Positions 36,943 through 49,899 of a stretch of DNA of 64,000 nt are shown in pieces (the first letter of the stretch is position 1; each line of letters opens with the position of its first letter). The notes beneath the pieces are model-generated. The model was not told the origin of the DNA. It searched no databases and worked only from the letters and a program-made list of their open reading frames with translations. This DNA comes from Erigeron canadensis (taxonomy: Eukaryota; Streptophyta; Magnoliopsida; Asterales; Asteraceae): NCBI RefSeq assembly GCF_010389155.1, contig NC_057763.1, positions 31,478,645-31,542,644 of the forward strand. The letters run 5' to 3'. A program made the position numbers and the translations under genes.

Positions 36943-39900
36943 CAGGGGCGCAACCACCATAGGGCCAGGAGGGGCGCTCGACCCCCCGAAATTTTGTTTT
37001 ACAATGTAAGGGGTAATATATGTTTCGTATAGAAATTTTTTGATATATTCGGTTTCGACCCCCATTTTAATGTGAAATTTTTTTTATATACCAAACAGTA
37101 ATATTGATCCATTACATTTACATAAGCCCATTCAAAATTACTTAGCCCAAACTAAAACCCATAAACTAATTACTTACTTAGTTACTTAGCCCATTAATAG
37201 TTAAAAAAAAAAGGAACGGACTAACAAAAACCTCCTGCTCCCTCATCTCCAAATCTCCAATCCTCCCCCCTTCTGTCCCCTGCCACCCACGACCACCTCC
37301 ACCTGCAGTCCCGCTGTCCGCCGATGTCCGACAGTAGCACCGTCGTCCGACCAGCCTCCTGCCCTCCCATTGATTTCAGGTATGTGTGTCTTTTATTTAG
37401 GGTTTTAATGGAAATTAGGGATTTAGTTTTTAATAGAATTTTGGGATTTAGTAAAATTAGGGATTTAAGTAGAAATTGTAAATTGTTAATTGAGAATTTG
37501 AGATAGTGTTTTTGTTAATTGTACATGTAACTGAAATTGGGGTTGATTACTTGATTTATTAACTTGATTTGTTAATTACTTGATTAATTTGTTAATTATT
37601 ATTTGCAATTTTTGTGGTTGTAGGACAGATTTTAAAAGAAAGAATGAAGAACAAAACCATAACTTTATTTTTTAAAAGAAAGAATCAAGAAAAACAAGTA
37701 GAAGGAACTGATGATGAAGAACAACAAGAGAGTAAACGTCAAAAAGCTTCAACAAGCGAACCGGTTATTGGTCTAGATACTTGTAATCAACAAATTCCAC
37801 AAGCTAACATCAATGAAGTGGATGTTAGTAGCCTAGAAAGAGATCCTGCTAAACGACTTGAAATGTGGAAATATCCGGTTAAGGTACGTGAGCAAGTAAG
37901 GCTAGCATATATATCATTAGGAGTGTATCAACCTAATCTTGAAGTGTATAAGCTTAGAGGTCCAAAGAATAATCTTCGTCGATTTAAATATGCTTGGTTT
38001 GGTATGTTCCCTAATTGGTTATAATATTCTCCAACAACACACAAGGCTTATTGTTTTTTATGTTATTTGTATAATGATAAACCAAATGAGCAAAGTGGTC
38101 ATAATGCATTTAGTTGTGAAGAACTTGACAATTGGAAAAAGGTTGATGATGGGAATAATTGTCCTTTTTTGAAGCACATTAAATCTTCAACACACAAAAA
38201 GGCATTTGTGTTTGCTACTAATTTAGTGAATCAAGAAGCACACATTCAAAATTTCATAGAAAAACAAAGTGAAGAGAAAATAAGGAAAAACCGTTTAAGA
38301 TCGAATGGTACAATTGATGTAGTTCGTTGGTTAACATACCAAGCTTGTGCTTTACAAGGAAATGATGAATCTTCCAATTCAAAGAATCAAGGTAACTTTC
38401 TTGAATTGCTAAAACTATTAGCTTCTTATAATGATGATCTTGCAAATGTTATTTTGGCAAATGCTCCTAAAAATTCCAAGTATACATCTTCCGATATTCA
38501 ACAAGAAAATCTTAATATTATGGCAAATAAAGTGAGAAAGTATATACGGGAAGAAGTGGGGGATTCTTGGTTTTGTATCATGGTTGATGAGTCACGAGAT
38601 GAATCCAAAAAAGAGCAAATGGCCATAGTCTTAAGATTTGTTGATGCGAAAGGGGTGATACGAGAAAGGTTCTTGGATATAGTTCATGTAGAAAATACTG
38701 TTGCGGTGACTTTAAAGGCTAGTTTGTGGAATAGACTTTTCAATCAAAACTTTGATACTGGAAAAATTCGTGGTCAAGGTTATAATGGTTCTAGCAATAT
38801 GAGTGAGGAATGGAACGGATTACAGGCACTCGTTCGACAGTATAATCCTTATGCATATTACGTTCATTGCTTTGCTCACAAGTTAATTACTTTTTATTGT
38901 TGGTTGTTCTTTTTTTTTTGGTTTGACTAAATACTCATATGGAGTTCAATTTTTTTTTATCACAGGTTACGACTTGCCTTAGTTTGTGTCTCAAATGAAG
39001 TTGATCTAGTACACGAGTTATTTGATAAATTAGCTTATGTAATAAATGTGGTTTGTGCTTCTAGTAAGCGTCACGATGAGTTACGAAAAGCGATGGCAAT
39101 TGAGATTAAAGAATTACTAGAGTTTGGTGAAATCAAATTGGGAAAAGGAAAAAACCAGGTCGGGACATTAAGAAGGTCCGGGGATACACGTTGGGGTTCC
39201 CATTATAATTCCATTTGTAGTTTGATTAACATGTTTGGTGTCACCCGGGCTGTTCTCAAGGGAATAATGGACAACACTACTCATGATACCTGTCCTCAAC
39301 GTGGAAATGCTCAAGTGGCTTATACTCACTTGAAGTCATTTTAGTTTGTGTTTGTTCTTCACATGATGAAAGGGGTGATGCAAAAGACTGATACACTTTC
39401 TCAAGGATTACAAAAAAAATCCCAAGACATCCTTAATGCAATGCATTCAGTTTCAGCCACAAAGGTTACTCTAAATGATTTTAGAAACAATGGATGGAAT
39501 TCTTTAATTGAGAAAATTTTTTTTTTTTTTTTTGTCAAAGATATGACATAGAGCAGCCCGATATGAGAGCTCCATATAAATCTACCCAGTATCGGCCTCG
39601 TAAAAATGATCTTCATGTTACATTTGAACATTTTTACCGAGTAGATTTGTTTATGGAGACATTGGATAAACAAATACATGAGATGGATTGTAGATTCAAT
39701 GAGCAATCAGTAGAGTTGTTATCTCTTTGTGCGACTTTATGTTCAAAAAAGATTAATATTGGTGACATTGTTCTTCTTGTTGAGAAATATTATCCTATGG
39801 ACTTTATTGAGCATGAGAGAAATCAATTAAGATGTCAACTGGAGACTTTTCAAGTTGAAAGGATAAATAATGCCAAGCTAAGTAAGGCAGAAACCCTATC

Positions 39901-40422
39901 TGATCTCTGCCAAACTCTTGTAGAAACTGGGAAAAATAGCATGTATGATTTGGTTGAAAGAGTATGTCGGCTACTCTTGACACTTCCGGTTTCGACTGCA
40001 ACAACAGAGAAGGGATTTTCGGCAATGAAGATATTCAAGACTCGCCTACGTTATAAGATGTCTGATGACAATCTAGCAAACAGTATGGTGATTTACATAG
40101 AAAAAGAAATTGCTAGCAAGTTTGATGCGGAGTCCATAATTGAAGAATTCAAGGTTCTTAAAGGTCGAAAGGCTGAACTCTAATTTCTTTCGTGAATCGA
40201 ACCAGGTACCAACCCTTTTGTCTCCTTTTTAATATTTACTTTGTCTTGGACAAATGTTTAGTTTTTTAGTGATTGAAACTTTTTTTTATATAATAATAGT
40301 GATTAATTTTTGACCCGACCCGAATCGAATCACCGACCCAAACATATTACCCGGAAAATAGCGTTAGGAAAAAAAAAATTTAGATCCGACCCCCTACTCA
40401 AAATTTTCTAGCTTCGCCACTG
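36943..40422 (+). mobile_element. 3.48 kb hAT transposon inserted in Copia element 2
   Basis: The ends CAGGGGCGCAACCACC and, from the right, CAGTGGCGAAGCTAG are hAT-like inverted termini. They are flanked by 8-base near-identical target copies CCCCTATG (36935-36942) and CCCCTTTG (40423-40430). It contains a transposase gene on the plus strand (below). Short flanks around it (36760-36934 and 40431-40850) match neither the Copia element nor the hAT and may be part of a further element. Confidence 0.85.
37644..40183 (+). pseudogene. hAT transposase (TTF-type zinc finger/DUF4371/dimerisation domain), broken
   Basis: Encodes a zinc finger MYM-type 1-like hAT transposase, a plant family that cuts and pastes its element. 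A start MKNKTITLFFKRK at 37644 is followed by a zinc-finger region (KAYCFLCYLYND), a DUF4371 catalytic region with IMVDESRD, and a C-terminal hAT dimerisation domain (LPVSTATTEKGFSAMKIFKT). An 84-base GT/AG intron (38882-38965) joins HCFAHK to LRLALV. A 5' UTR intron (about 37380-37623) is plausible. Lesions: TAA at 38022-38024 after PNWL, TAG at 39342-39344 after LKSF, and a frameshift at the T-run near 39517-39535 before EQPDMRAPY. The usual GYDGASNM motif reads GYNGSSNM, an Asp-to-Asn change at a conserved acidic site. No intact product is expected. Confidence 0.85.
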
Positions 40423-41699
40423 CCCCTTTGATGCACGTAAACGCCTATCAAGGTGACGTTCCCGTTTCGGGGACGACATGGAAACAGATACGCGTATGAA
40501 ACGGTAGCGAAACATTTATAGCCCATTTCTATATAACCGAAATGTTTCCAAGGAGTTTCCAACACGTTTCCACTGGATTTCAGGCGACCATCCATAGCCG
40601 GAGATGAAGACAGAAGCTGTGATTTCTTGTGGGTTTAATTATTGGTGTTATAAAAAAATGAAAAATAAAATGAAATTGGGTATGTATTGCCTATGATTTT
40701 GATAAGAATTGGGTAGAATTAGATAATTGTGAGTTGGAAAGTTTTGATTGGATGAAAGATTAGGTAATTTAACCTATTAGGGTATCATTTCCTCCCCCTT
40801 AGTATTGATATTACCTATAGGCTATATCCGTGATATGAAAACTTATCTTGAAGAAAAAAAGATAGGTATCCCACAAAATTTGTGTCAGCCGAATAATATA
40901 TTCGGGGTTTTCAATTAATTTGTATTTTAAATGATAATTATCAAAATCAAACCACTTGTCGAACTAAAGATGATCGTAATCAAGTTTAGCTACCGTCAGC
41001 AGTTAATACAGATAAATCATTCAAAAATACATATATATATATATATATAACACATAATATAAGCATGAACAAAACATATAATTTTTTTAGGAATGACAGT
41101 CACCCAAATCCAACTACTTGTCGAGATAAATAAGGCCGTAACCAAGTTCAAATACAGTTAGTAGCAAATTCGGACTATTATAACAAAAAATAAATAAAAT
41201 GTTTCATTCGATAACTAGTACAAAGATTAATAAATACCATCACTAAAATATTCCTTTGAAAAGATTCAATGGTTTAAGTCGGTTAACAACACCATATACT
41301 TTTTGAAAAAATAGTTGAAGGAATCATATGAATGGTTGTAGTACCTACCTCAACAGTCAACATGCTTACCTGAAACAATCACCTTGTCTACGAAGATAGT
41401 GAAGTTTTTGTTCTCGCTTTGAAGAATCATATCTCAGTTTGAAGAATCATATCTTAATCTTAATTTATATGAGTAAAATAATTTTAAAAAATTCTATAAT
41501 AGATAAATTATTATAGCATGTTCTTTGTGGAATGACTACGGAAAACAATTTCATCAATATATATAAACTAATAATGACAATGACGAACATGTAATTATTA
41601 TACTACAACTTGCAAAATATAACACTTGGAATCGTATATCTTCAAATTTATAAGCTTTCATGACTTAAATGTATGAAGATCTAATATTGATAATATCGT

Positions 41700-42782
41700 A
41701 AATCCCGTGTCTAGTGTTGGACACGGATATAAAATCTAGTATATACTAAAAAACAATTGCCCTAACCTTAATTGATCTTAGTTTTATAAATTTTCAAATT
41801 AAACATGTGACTTAATTCAATATATTAAAATTAAATTGTGTTATTTAGAAATAAAACTAAATGTCGATAAGCAAAACAAAACAAACCTCTACATAAGTAC
41901 AACTACAAGTCTAATACAACTATAATATCTAAATGCCGATCTAAAAAGCTAAAATATTCTCTAAAAAATCTCTAGAAAATACTAGAAAGTGTAAATTTTA
42001 TATTTTAAATATCTTAATCTTAATCTTTATCTTTATTTTTATATATATTAAAAGGCAACTGACCTAGCTTTAATTGACTAATCACAACGTCCAATTTCTC
42101 TAATTTATCTAAATTAGCACATGTCATAAAATAATTTACACTTTGTTATTTTTCATCATTAATTTACACTTTAAACATTTTTCTTAAATTAATAATCTTA
42201 ATAAAATAATATATATATATATATATATTATAAACTAATGTTTATCTCAAATATCCAACTAATTAAATAATTAAAAAAAATCTCTTTTTAATAAATAAAG
42301 AAAACCAAGTTTGCTTTTAATTAGTCTTTATCCAGCTATAATTGTAACTTATTCAAGTTATTTTTAATTATAAGTTATCGTAATATAAATGAGTATATAT
42401 AAAAAATATAATATATTTAACTGATAACAACTATATTATCTAAAATTTTTATGAAAAACAAATATCACAACAAAAATTACAAGTAGTTTCTTTAGTTGTA
42501 TGATTAAGAAAAAGTTACAACAGGTTGTTCTGATATGATATTGATAGACAAATAAATTAAACGCTTTTGTTAATGTTTCTGTATTATATTATGTTAGTTT
42601 GATTTTTGTTACATTATTATATTTTAATTTACCAGTTTATTTTTTCATAATTTTAATTAAATTTTATATAATTGAATTCTCTGATTGGTTTTTTCACAAC
42701 TTTTCTTGGATTACATATATTTAATTTTATCTTTAATATGTTATATATAATCCGTGTATTTGATATGGGTCTAAATCTAGTT
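41700..42782 (+). mobile_element. Helitron-like insertion(s) in Copia element 2
   Basis: Two Helitron-type 3' tips lie on the plus strand: hairpin CCGTGTCtagtgttGGACACGG followed by ATATAAAATCTAGT (ending 41740), and a degraded CCGTGTATTTGATATGGG followed by TCTAAATCTAGT (ending 42781). The DNA between them, starting TATACTAAAAAACAATTGCC, has no counterpart in Copia element 1. No Rep/helicase frame. The 5' ends are uncertain. Confidence 0.45.
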
Positions 42783-43115
42783 AATATAACTAATTCATAA
42801 GAACAATAACCTATATGCTCATGTAATGAAATTCAAGTACGTATAAAAACGAGAAAAACCAATAACTTTTTATAATATAATTGATTGCTAAAACCATAAT
42901 CATAGTTAATAAAATATTCTTTTGAGAAAAATCTTAGTCGGTGAACAAAAACTAAAGATAGTCATGCAATTAATAGAAGGGAAACAATTTGATTGGAATT
43001 TACAAGAAAAAAAAATTTGACCACCACATGATGTTTCAAGTAATCGATATAACTCAACAGGAAGTTATCGGCCGTAAATTTTTTTTATTAAGGTGTTTAG
43101 ACTATCGTGATAACG

Positions 43116-43278
43116 TTTTATAAAATTGAGAGAGAATAAGGCGGAAAAATGTTAAGAGAAAATTCTATTAATGAGAGCAATTAAGGTTACAATATAGCCA
43201 GACTCCAATAGAAGGTTTTAGAGAATATACAATTATATAAATATGAGAATGAATATCCATATAATAAATATTATAATA
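43116..43278 (-). repeat. LTR of Copia element 2 (5' LTR in element orientation)
   Basis: It starts TTTTATAAAATTGAGAGAG and ends ATATTATAATA just before GTTTC. Similar to the left LTR, but clearly more diverged than the LTR pair of element 1. Confidence 0.8.
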
Positions 43279-43283
43279 GTTTC

Positions 43284-43991
43284 TTGACTTTTTTGGTAAT
43301 ACCAAAAACGTAAATTATCAGTTGTTTTTCTTTTTATATTTTTAAATATGAATTAGTAAGATTTCTTATTAAATACTCGTATTTGTTAATTATTTTATTT
43401 TAAAAACTAGATTATTTTCTCGCGTAATACGCGAGATTAGTATATTAAGTTTTCATAATAACATAATTAGGTAGATAAGATAAGTTGAAGTATGATGATA
43501 TTACTATTCAAAAATAATATGATGATATTATTATTCAAAAAGTTATCAAAGTTGTTTAGTAATATATACACGTTGAGTCCTAATGAAACTGATTAGCGAC
43601 ATGTGGCTTCCGGTCTTGGAATAGATGAGATAAATCAAAAAATGGAGTTATTTGTTGATAATAAACAGTGTAAAAGAATGTTTAAGTCTTTAGTTTTAAA
43701 TTGAGTCAGTACTCTTTTAAGTTAGATAAGCTCTCTTAAATTAGGTCATCTTTGATCTCTAAGCTGACCTAATATTCACATGTCGATTATAAGTCTAAGA
43801 AAAAAATTCTTTATAATACAATCTATATAACTACCTTACATCGTACGGATATTAGGACTAGTAAGTTAATAAAAGTGATGATCATCCATATTAATAAATT
43901 AAACTATTTCGACATTTTATTATACAATCACAGTCGTATTTAAGTTACTTTTGGTATCCATGTTAATAAAATAATAAATAAATAATACAAT
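43284..43991. other. Spacer between the two Copia elements
   Basis: No gene. It holds a minus-strand Helitron-type 3' tip: perfect hairpin CTCGCGTaatACGCGAG (43419-43435) followed on the minus strand by AAAATAATCTAGT (ending about 43406). Confidence 0.5.
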
Positions 43992-43996
43992 GATAT

Positions 43997-44170
43997 TGTT
44001 ATAACGTGGAGAGAAGAATCGAGAGAGGAGAAGAGATAATCTTATTAATGAGAGAGCATTAGGGTTACAACAAAGCCTTATATTTATAGGCTAACACATA
44101 GAAGGTTCTAGAGATATACATACAATCTAATATGGAAGGTGAATATCCACCATAATATAAAATCATAATA
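43997..44170 (-). repeat. LTR of Copia element 1 (3' LTR), 174 bases
   Basis: Starts TGTTATAACGTGGAGAG and ends AATCATAATA on the plus strand; TA...CA ends in element orientation. Confidence 0.88.
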
Positions 44171-44649
44171 CTCCCCCTTGGATATTCACATTTTATTATA
44201 CGCAAATATGGTGTTTGCTGCCTCATTTAAAACCTTACCAAGAAAAACCCAGTGGGATAAAAACTCGGTGAAGGGAAAAAGAGTGCAGCGCGTATAATAC
44301 TCCCCCTCATTTGAATATCCGTCTTCAAAATATCGAATATCGATCTTGTATATAAATGAAAAAATAATCTGCCAAATATTGCTCGACCAAGTTCGATGAA
44401 GTTTAATTGTGTCACTGTTTTGTTGTCATATGTCGAGATTGACTCTACCGTTGTTTGAACTTGATCTATAAATACCGCACTATCTTCAAATGATACTATT
44501 GAATATTTCTTTCCAATATTACGAACACATTCTTCTTGGGCATCTTCATCATTGATCTTTAACCATGATCATCTTCATAGCTTGATGATGTAGATGTTGA
44601 TGATTGCTTAATCTTCATACAATGTGTAGTGTCACAGTTTATGAAAAAC

Positions 44650-46495
44650 TAAATTGTTTGTGACTGTCCTTTGAGCGAATGAGACAAATATCTAGCTTCA
44701 ACATATCCAATCTTTGCAAGTGAACTCTTTTGATCAAATAGTTTCCTTTCGTATGGAACGAAGTATGTCTTCAGTTTCACCCGTTATTAGCTTGTTGATT
44801 CGGAGCCATGTATTGCTAACACATTTTTAGAAAATGCAATATCGGGGATATGTAATACTATGTGTAGCACTAATAAGATAAACCAAAATCTCATTTTTAG
44901 TTCGAAAACCGATAATAGCTTAATGAGTAAGCCTAGCCAATATTGAAGTTCTTTGACCTTTCGTCAATATACTTTCATAATGGACAAAAGTCTCATTCAA
45001 TTTATGCTCAATTTTTCGAGATAATACAACACTAAGCTGTAGTATATCCATCTCTTCATGAGATTCAGTTATATGAATTTTTGACATCCATTCATTAATT
45101 ATTTATAAATCTCCCCCTTAGATGTCTAATTTGCAAAATTATGCTCGTTAAAACATAATGATGTCAATACTTAATTGATGATATTGCATGTAGGCAATTG
45201 TGCCATACACATACCTTGTTTTTCAATACAATGACATAATAATCTTAAAACCAATATCGTTCATAAGAACCATTCATATATATGTTGATCATTAAAAATA
45301 TGATACATGCTCCAAGCATTTTATATCCATTTGAAACTTAAAGCCATTTGCAGGCTCTAATGATAGCAAGGAGATACAAATAACTATTTGTATATCACGG
45401 TATTCAAATATACCAATAATATGATCAACCATGGGAGAAATATATCGAGGTCTTTGCGAAAATCTATTGTAACATCAATTGCGCCATATACGTCAATATA
45501 TCAATTTCTCATTTCGCTTTAGCACAAAGACCGATAAAGTATGCTACACATTCTTATACATGGACTTCCTGTCCAAAAACTTCGTGCACGATAAGAGGCT
45601 TTAAATATTCAGTAGCATTACGTATCTCAATTTTCGCACCTCATAGCATATATACTCTTATTTCGCATGCATAGTATTTAGCTTCATATAGCACATATAA
45701 TTGTTGTCGACATCAATCTTATTTCGATTCCATTATTTCGATTTAATTCAATACTTGACATGATATATATTTGAAAGAGATCTCTTCATTATTCAAATAT
45801 CATCAGTTCTTCATGAACCATCATGTCTATTGTCTCTTTAAGACATATGTTTGGGTCTTTTTACCTCGATATGACCATCACATTTATTGCTCCTTTCTAT
45901 TTTCGAGGCTTTTTATTTGGAATCGATATCCTTTTGTGAGTGCCATAGACTCTTATAAGCCATCATTTTGAGATACGACCCTGAATAGATTTCTCTTTTG
46001 AAATACATATTTTTGCATTGTCATAGAATATATACCATATCCTAGAAAACGAGGAGGAACTTTTTTATTTTGTTGGCATGATGCAAGATCATATTGTATA
46101 AGGACTTTGCCCAAACATATAATTCAGAGTTTTGCTCTCATAATCATTTAATTTGCAGTAGACGCTTAATAAGCGCTTTAAAATTCACCACCATTTAGAC
46201 GCAAACTTATTAGCTAAGCCATTTGACGCAAACTTCATGTTGCGTTATTCATGATATTTGACCATTTAGACGATGCATCGCTTTTGAATAACTAAATGGT
46301 ATATTAGATGTATAGGCCACATACATCCTCTTGTATCATCTTTAGATATAGGGAATTCGTCCCCACTTGGCTAGCAATTGGTGAATATTTGATATTTTCT
46401 AAGAGCTTATGAACTCATTACTTTGAAGATCTACGGATTCTCTTTTGCATCATAATGACTCGGGATGGTCTAACCGATCATGCCAAACAATAATA
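44650..46495 (-). pseudogene. Decayed Copia pol remnant of element 1
   Basis: On the minus strand WHDRLDHPES (46451-46490) is a GAG-pre-integrase motif. It is followed by a one-base deletion, so the expected IMMR is read as a stop. Near 44660-44750 GYVEARYLSHSLKGQSQTI then stop matches the Copia RNase H block (GYADAGYLSDPHK.RSQTG). The 1.7 kb between them is too short for full integrase and reverse transcriptase. Confidence 0.7.
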
Positions 46496-49482
46496 ACAAA
46501 ATCATGGTTCATAAACTTTTAGTTATGACCATATGTGATTCAAGTGCATTTTTGCATTGTATAGTTCATATACAACGATGATACCAAAGTGTATCATTTA
46601 CTCTCATATGTTGTTCCTTTTTGATCAAATTCTATTAGCTATCGAAGTAGCTCTTTGGGAACCAACAATATGTCAATAATATGACAATCTTGAATACATA
46701 TATAAATGTCTTTGAAGTGAAATAACGACATAATGTAAATAGTCATTTTTCTTTAGTCACTAATAATTTGGTCACTCAATGTGATAACTCGTAGAAATCG
46801 ATCATTGCTAGTGTTATCTCGTGTTCTTAAAAGAAACACCTTGATATTTGAATGTCCTTATGTCCATGACCATGACACATATTGAGCATTCCGATCGCAT
46901 GTAATTGCATTCACTTTAATGAATGAATACAACACCACTAGATGTATTTAGAAGTTTATCAAATTGCTTTCATATAAGCATCTATGTGATATTGCACTCT
47001 CTTATATTTTATAATTTTGAAACTTCATGTGCAACTAACTAAAGTGACCGTTGTCACAGATTTTGATGTGCTCTCATATTGAGCTCTTATAATTGATCTT
47101 CGTGATTATATCACACCAATTTGGTGATCCTTTTCTTTAAGAAAATTGAATTTTTCTCGAACTTGAAGTTTTCATATGACAATTCATCATAGTATTTTAT
47201 GTCATTTTTTTTGTTGACATAATCACGTGGATATTCATAATCAAACCAAACTTTTGATCCAACAAAATCAAAAGTTATATATTGTTGTACAATAATTTAT
47301 TGTAATGATTCCCAACGAAGAATCATTAAGAATTTTCGAACTACATGACGTAGTTTATTGAAATGACAAATAATGTCAAAAAAAATCGATAACCTAAATA
47401 TTCTTTGAATGTGTTCAAAGAATCATACAAGAACCTTTTGTTCTTTATTATATATGAACTACAAGTAGTAGTAATTAATGGCATATCCATATCATTCTCT
47501 ACGGAGAATTTAGAAACAACTTCATGTCAAATAAACATAACTCTAGTTATGGTATTTCTTTCAAATAATTTTAGTCCATTTGACATAGCATGTAGTTATG
47601 ATTCTCTATAAAGAATCATTAAGAGCTTTTGATTTGTAATAATTGTCAACTAACCATTGAGATTTCTCATAATTGCAACGGGTATTTCACCGTTAAATAT
47701 TCAAGCGTTGACATGATTCCAACGAGTCTTTCATCGTTATGTATTTGCTTTTAAAATCCTCATGGAGGTGATGTTGGAGAAAAATCATTGATTTTTCATG
47801 CTCTTGCAAAGTGGTCTTATCCAACTTTAATTTGTGACTCCAAGATTATTTGGAGATTGATGAATTCGATATATCAATTATTTCCACCTTTGCAATATTT
47901 TTCGTTGTAACTATAATATACGAGAATATGTAGTTACTTGTAGCTCTTGCATAATAAACCTTAGTTTATTAGCTTCATATTGAATTCAATTGTCATTGTA
48001 AATAACCATTGTTATGTACTTTTATGAGCTACAATTATTTATGCTTTGAATAAATTCAAAGAGTAGCAAAGAACTACATGATCTTTTAACATAACTTTGA
48101 TCATGTTATTCAATCCAAAAAAATGAAACTTTTAAGTTTCTTATGCATAACCGTAATTATGATTCACCTTAATGAATAACGAACAAATCAATTAGTGAGG
48201 AAACCTTGAAGTTTCTTATGCATAACCGTAGTTATGATTCACTGTCGTGAATAACGAAAAACCAATTAGTTCTTTTATTGCATAAATAATGTTATGAAAT
48301 CATGAATTGCTTCAAGCAATCTTAAAAATTAATGAAAGAAAACCTTAAGTTTCTTATGCATAACGGTAGTACGTTATGATTCACTTTAGTGAATATCGAA
48401 AGAACAATTCATTCTTTTATGCATAACTGATATTATGAAATTGTATCTTGCTTCAAGCAATGTAAAAAAAAACTATAAGTTCTTTACCTCGATCATTTAA
48501 ATAACGATAATAATAATAATACAATACAATAATAAGCTTGGAATTTCAATCGATTATATGACTTTACCTCGTTTTACTATAACTTCGAAATCCAATTCAT
48601 TGATAATGATATCATTAGTTTTCCAGGAAAAAAAAAACGTGACATTCAAAATCAATATCTAACATATGATATAATCATACGTAGCTTTAATACTCAATAA
48701 TGATTATGACCATAAAAAAATCTATTTGTTTGAATACTGTAAGTGACAGCCAAATAACTCGACTTCTAAATAAAGTAAAATTAAGTTATGAAGGAGTTTC
48801 GAACTTACAATGACTCATGAAAACGTGTTGGATGTAAGATTGACATGTCAAAAAGAACTTTTGTCTGATAACATATAAAGTATAGGGAAAACTAAATCTG
48901 AATTTAACCATGTGATGGTTTATTTGATATCCCTCAGAAAAAGTAGTAAGCCAAAAAATATATTTAGAGAACGGATCAAGTTGACGTAAACATATATAAT
49001 CAAACATAGTAAAGTATATGGTTATACAAACCAAAAAATTGTCCAATAAACATAATGTTATACTTCTTTATCAATTTTTATGGTAATAATTTAACAATGT
49101 GTGCATAAAGCGTATTGTAAAAACAAAATATGAAGCATGAAGCCGATAAATTGTTTTCTTGCATCAATTAATTTGTACATCAAATGATAATTATCCAAAT
49201 CAAACCACTTGTCGAATCAAAGATGATCGTAATCAACTTCAGTCTCGTTAGTAGTCAATTCAGATAAATCATTCAAACATACATATCTATAACACAAATA
49301 ATAGAATCATGAACAAGACATATATTTTCTTTTTAGGAATGAGAGTCACCCAAATCCAACTACTTGTCGAGATAAACAAGGCCGTAACCAAGTTCAAGAA
49401 CTGTTAGTAGCGAATCCGGACAATCATAATTCAAAAGAAAAAAACTGTTTCATTCGATGACTATAACAAATATTAATAATCT

Positions 49483-49520
<38 letters not shown>

Positions 49521-49880
49521 TTCCTTCGATTGGTTACAAATAAAAATTTCAGTCGCACAAAAGTTGGAAGATTGTAACAATGTGAGTTGCGAAAACAGAT
49601 TACGATTTCAATATAATTATTCCCACATAATATAATTATAATATACATCTTAATAGTATATAAACAATAATAATATAATATGTAAATAGGATAGAAGTGA
49701 AGATTTACCTTTGACTCCTAAAAAGCAAACGTAAACTTTGTTTCTGGAAATCTATACCGCAAAAAATTGTTAAACAAAATTGTCAGCCAATTAATGTTTT
49801 AAACTTGATGTGATGTTCCAAAGGTTATGACTTCACTGATATATATATTGATCGGCCGAATTAAATTTTTATGATTTAGA
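46496..49880 (-). other. Long untranslated or decayed gag-side region of Copia element 1
   Basis: About 3.4 kb between primer site and pre-integrase remnant, more than twice a normal gag. It contains the tandem repeats at 47676-47740 and 48080-48440, colinear with element 2 at 35.7-36.5 kb. A block at 49165-49480 matches 40905-41240 in element 2 (shared CAAACCACTTGTCGAA and AATCCAACTACTTGTCGAGA). No open frame longer than 86 codons. A (TA)n run is at 49485-49517. Confidence 0.6.
48080..48440. repeat. About 75-base degenerate repeats within Copia element 1
   Basis: CTTATGCATAACCGTAGTTA-type units near 48142, 48217 and 48354, each followed by ATTCAC...GTGAATA(A/T)CGAA. Same family as 36150-36480. 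Confidence 0.7.
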
Positions 49881-49899
49881 GGCTATCGTGCTGATAACG

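Larger units (their letters stand above)
32584..43278 (-). mobile_element. Ty1/Copia-type LTR element 2, old, with nested insertions
   Basis: Two LTRs (32584-32795 and 43116-43278) are bracketed by the target duplication GTTTC (32579-32583 and 43279-43283). Minus-strand polarity: a purine tract CCAAAGAGGAG lies next to the left LTR, and the primer-site region CGTTATCACGATAG next to the right LTR. Internal sequence is colinear with element 1 (43997-50852). Copia marks are a decayed WHDR.DHPGS pre-integrase motif (34681-34720) and an RNase H remnant near 33130-33200. All frames are broken. It has been split by a 3.5 kb hAT element (36943-40422), and probably by a SINE (32930-33035) and Helitron-like DNA (41.7-42.8 kb). 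Confidence 0.85.

Noticed and set aside
36760..40850. A further transposon enclosing the hAT element
   Set aside because: Flanks such as GGAAGGAGTACCCATCGGGT and the CCTCCCCCTTAG end are suggestive, but termini and target copies could not be matched.
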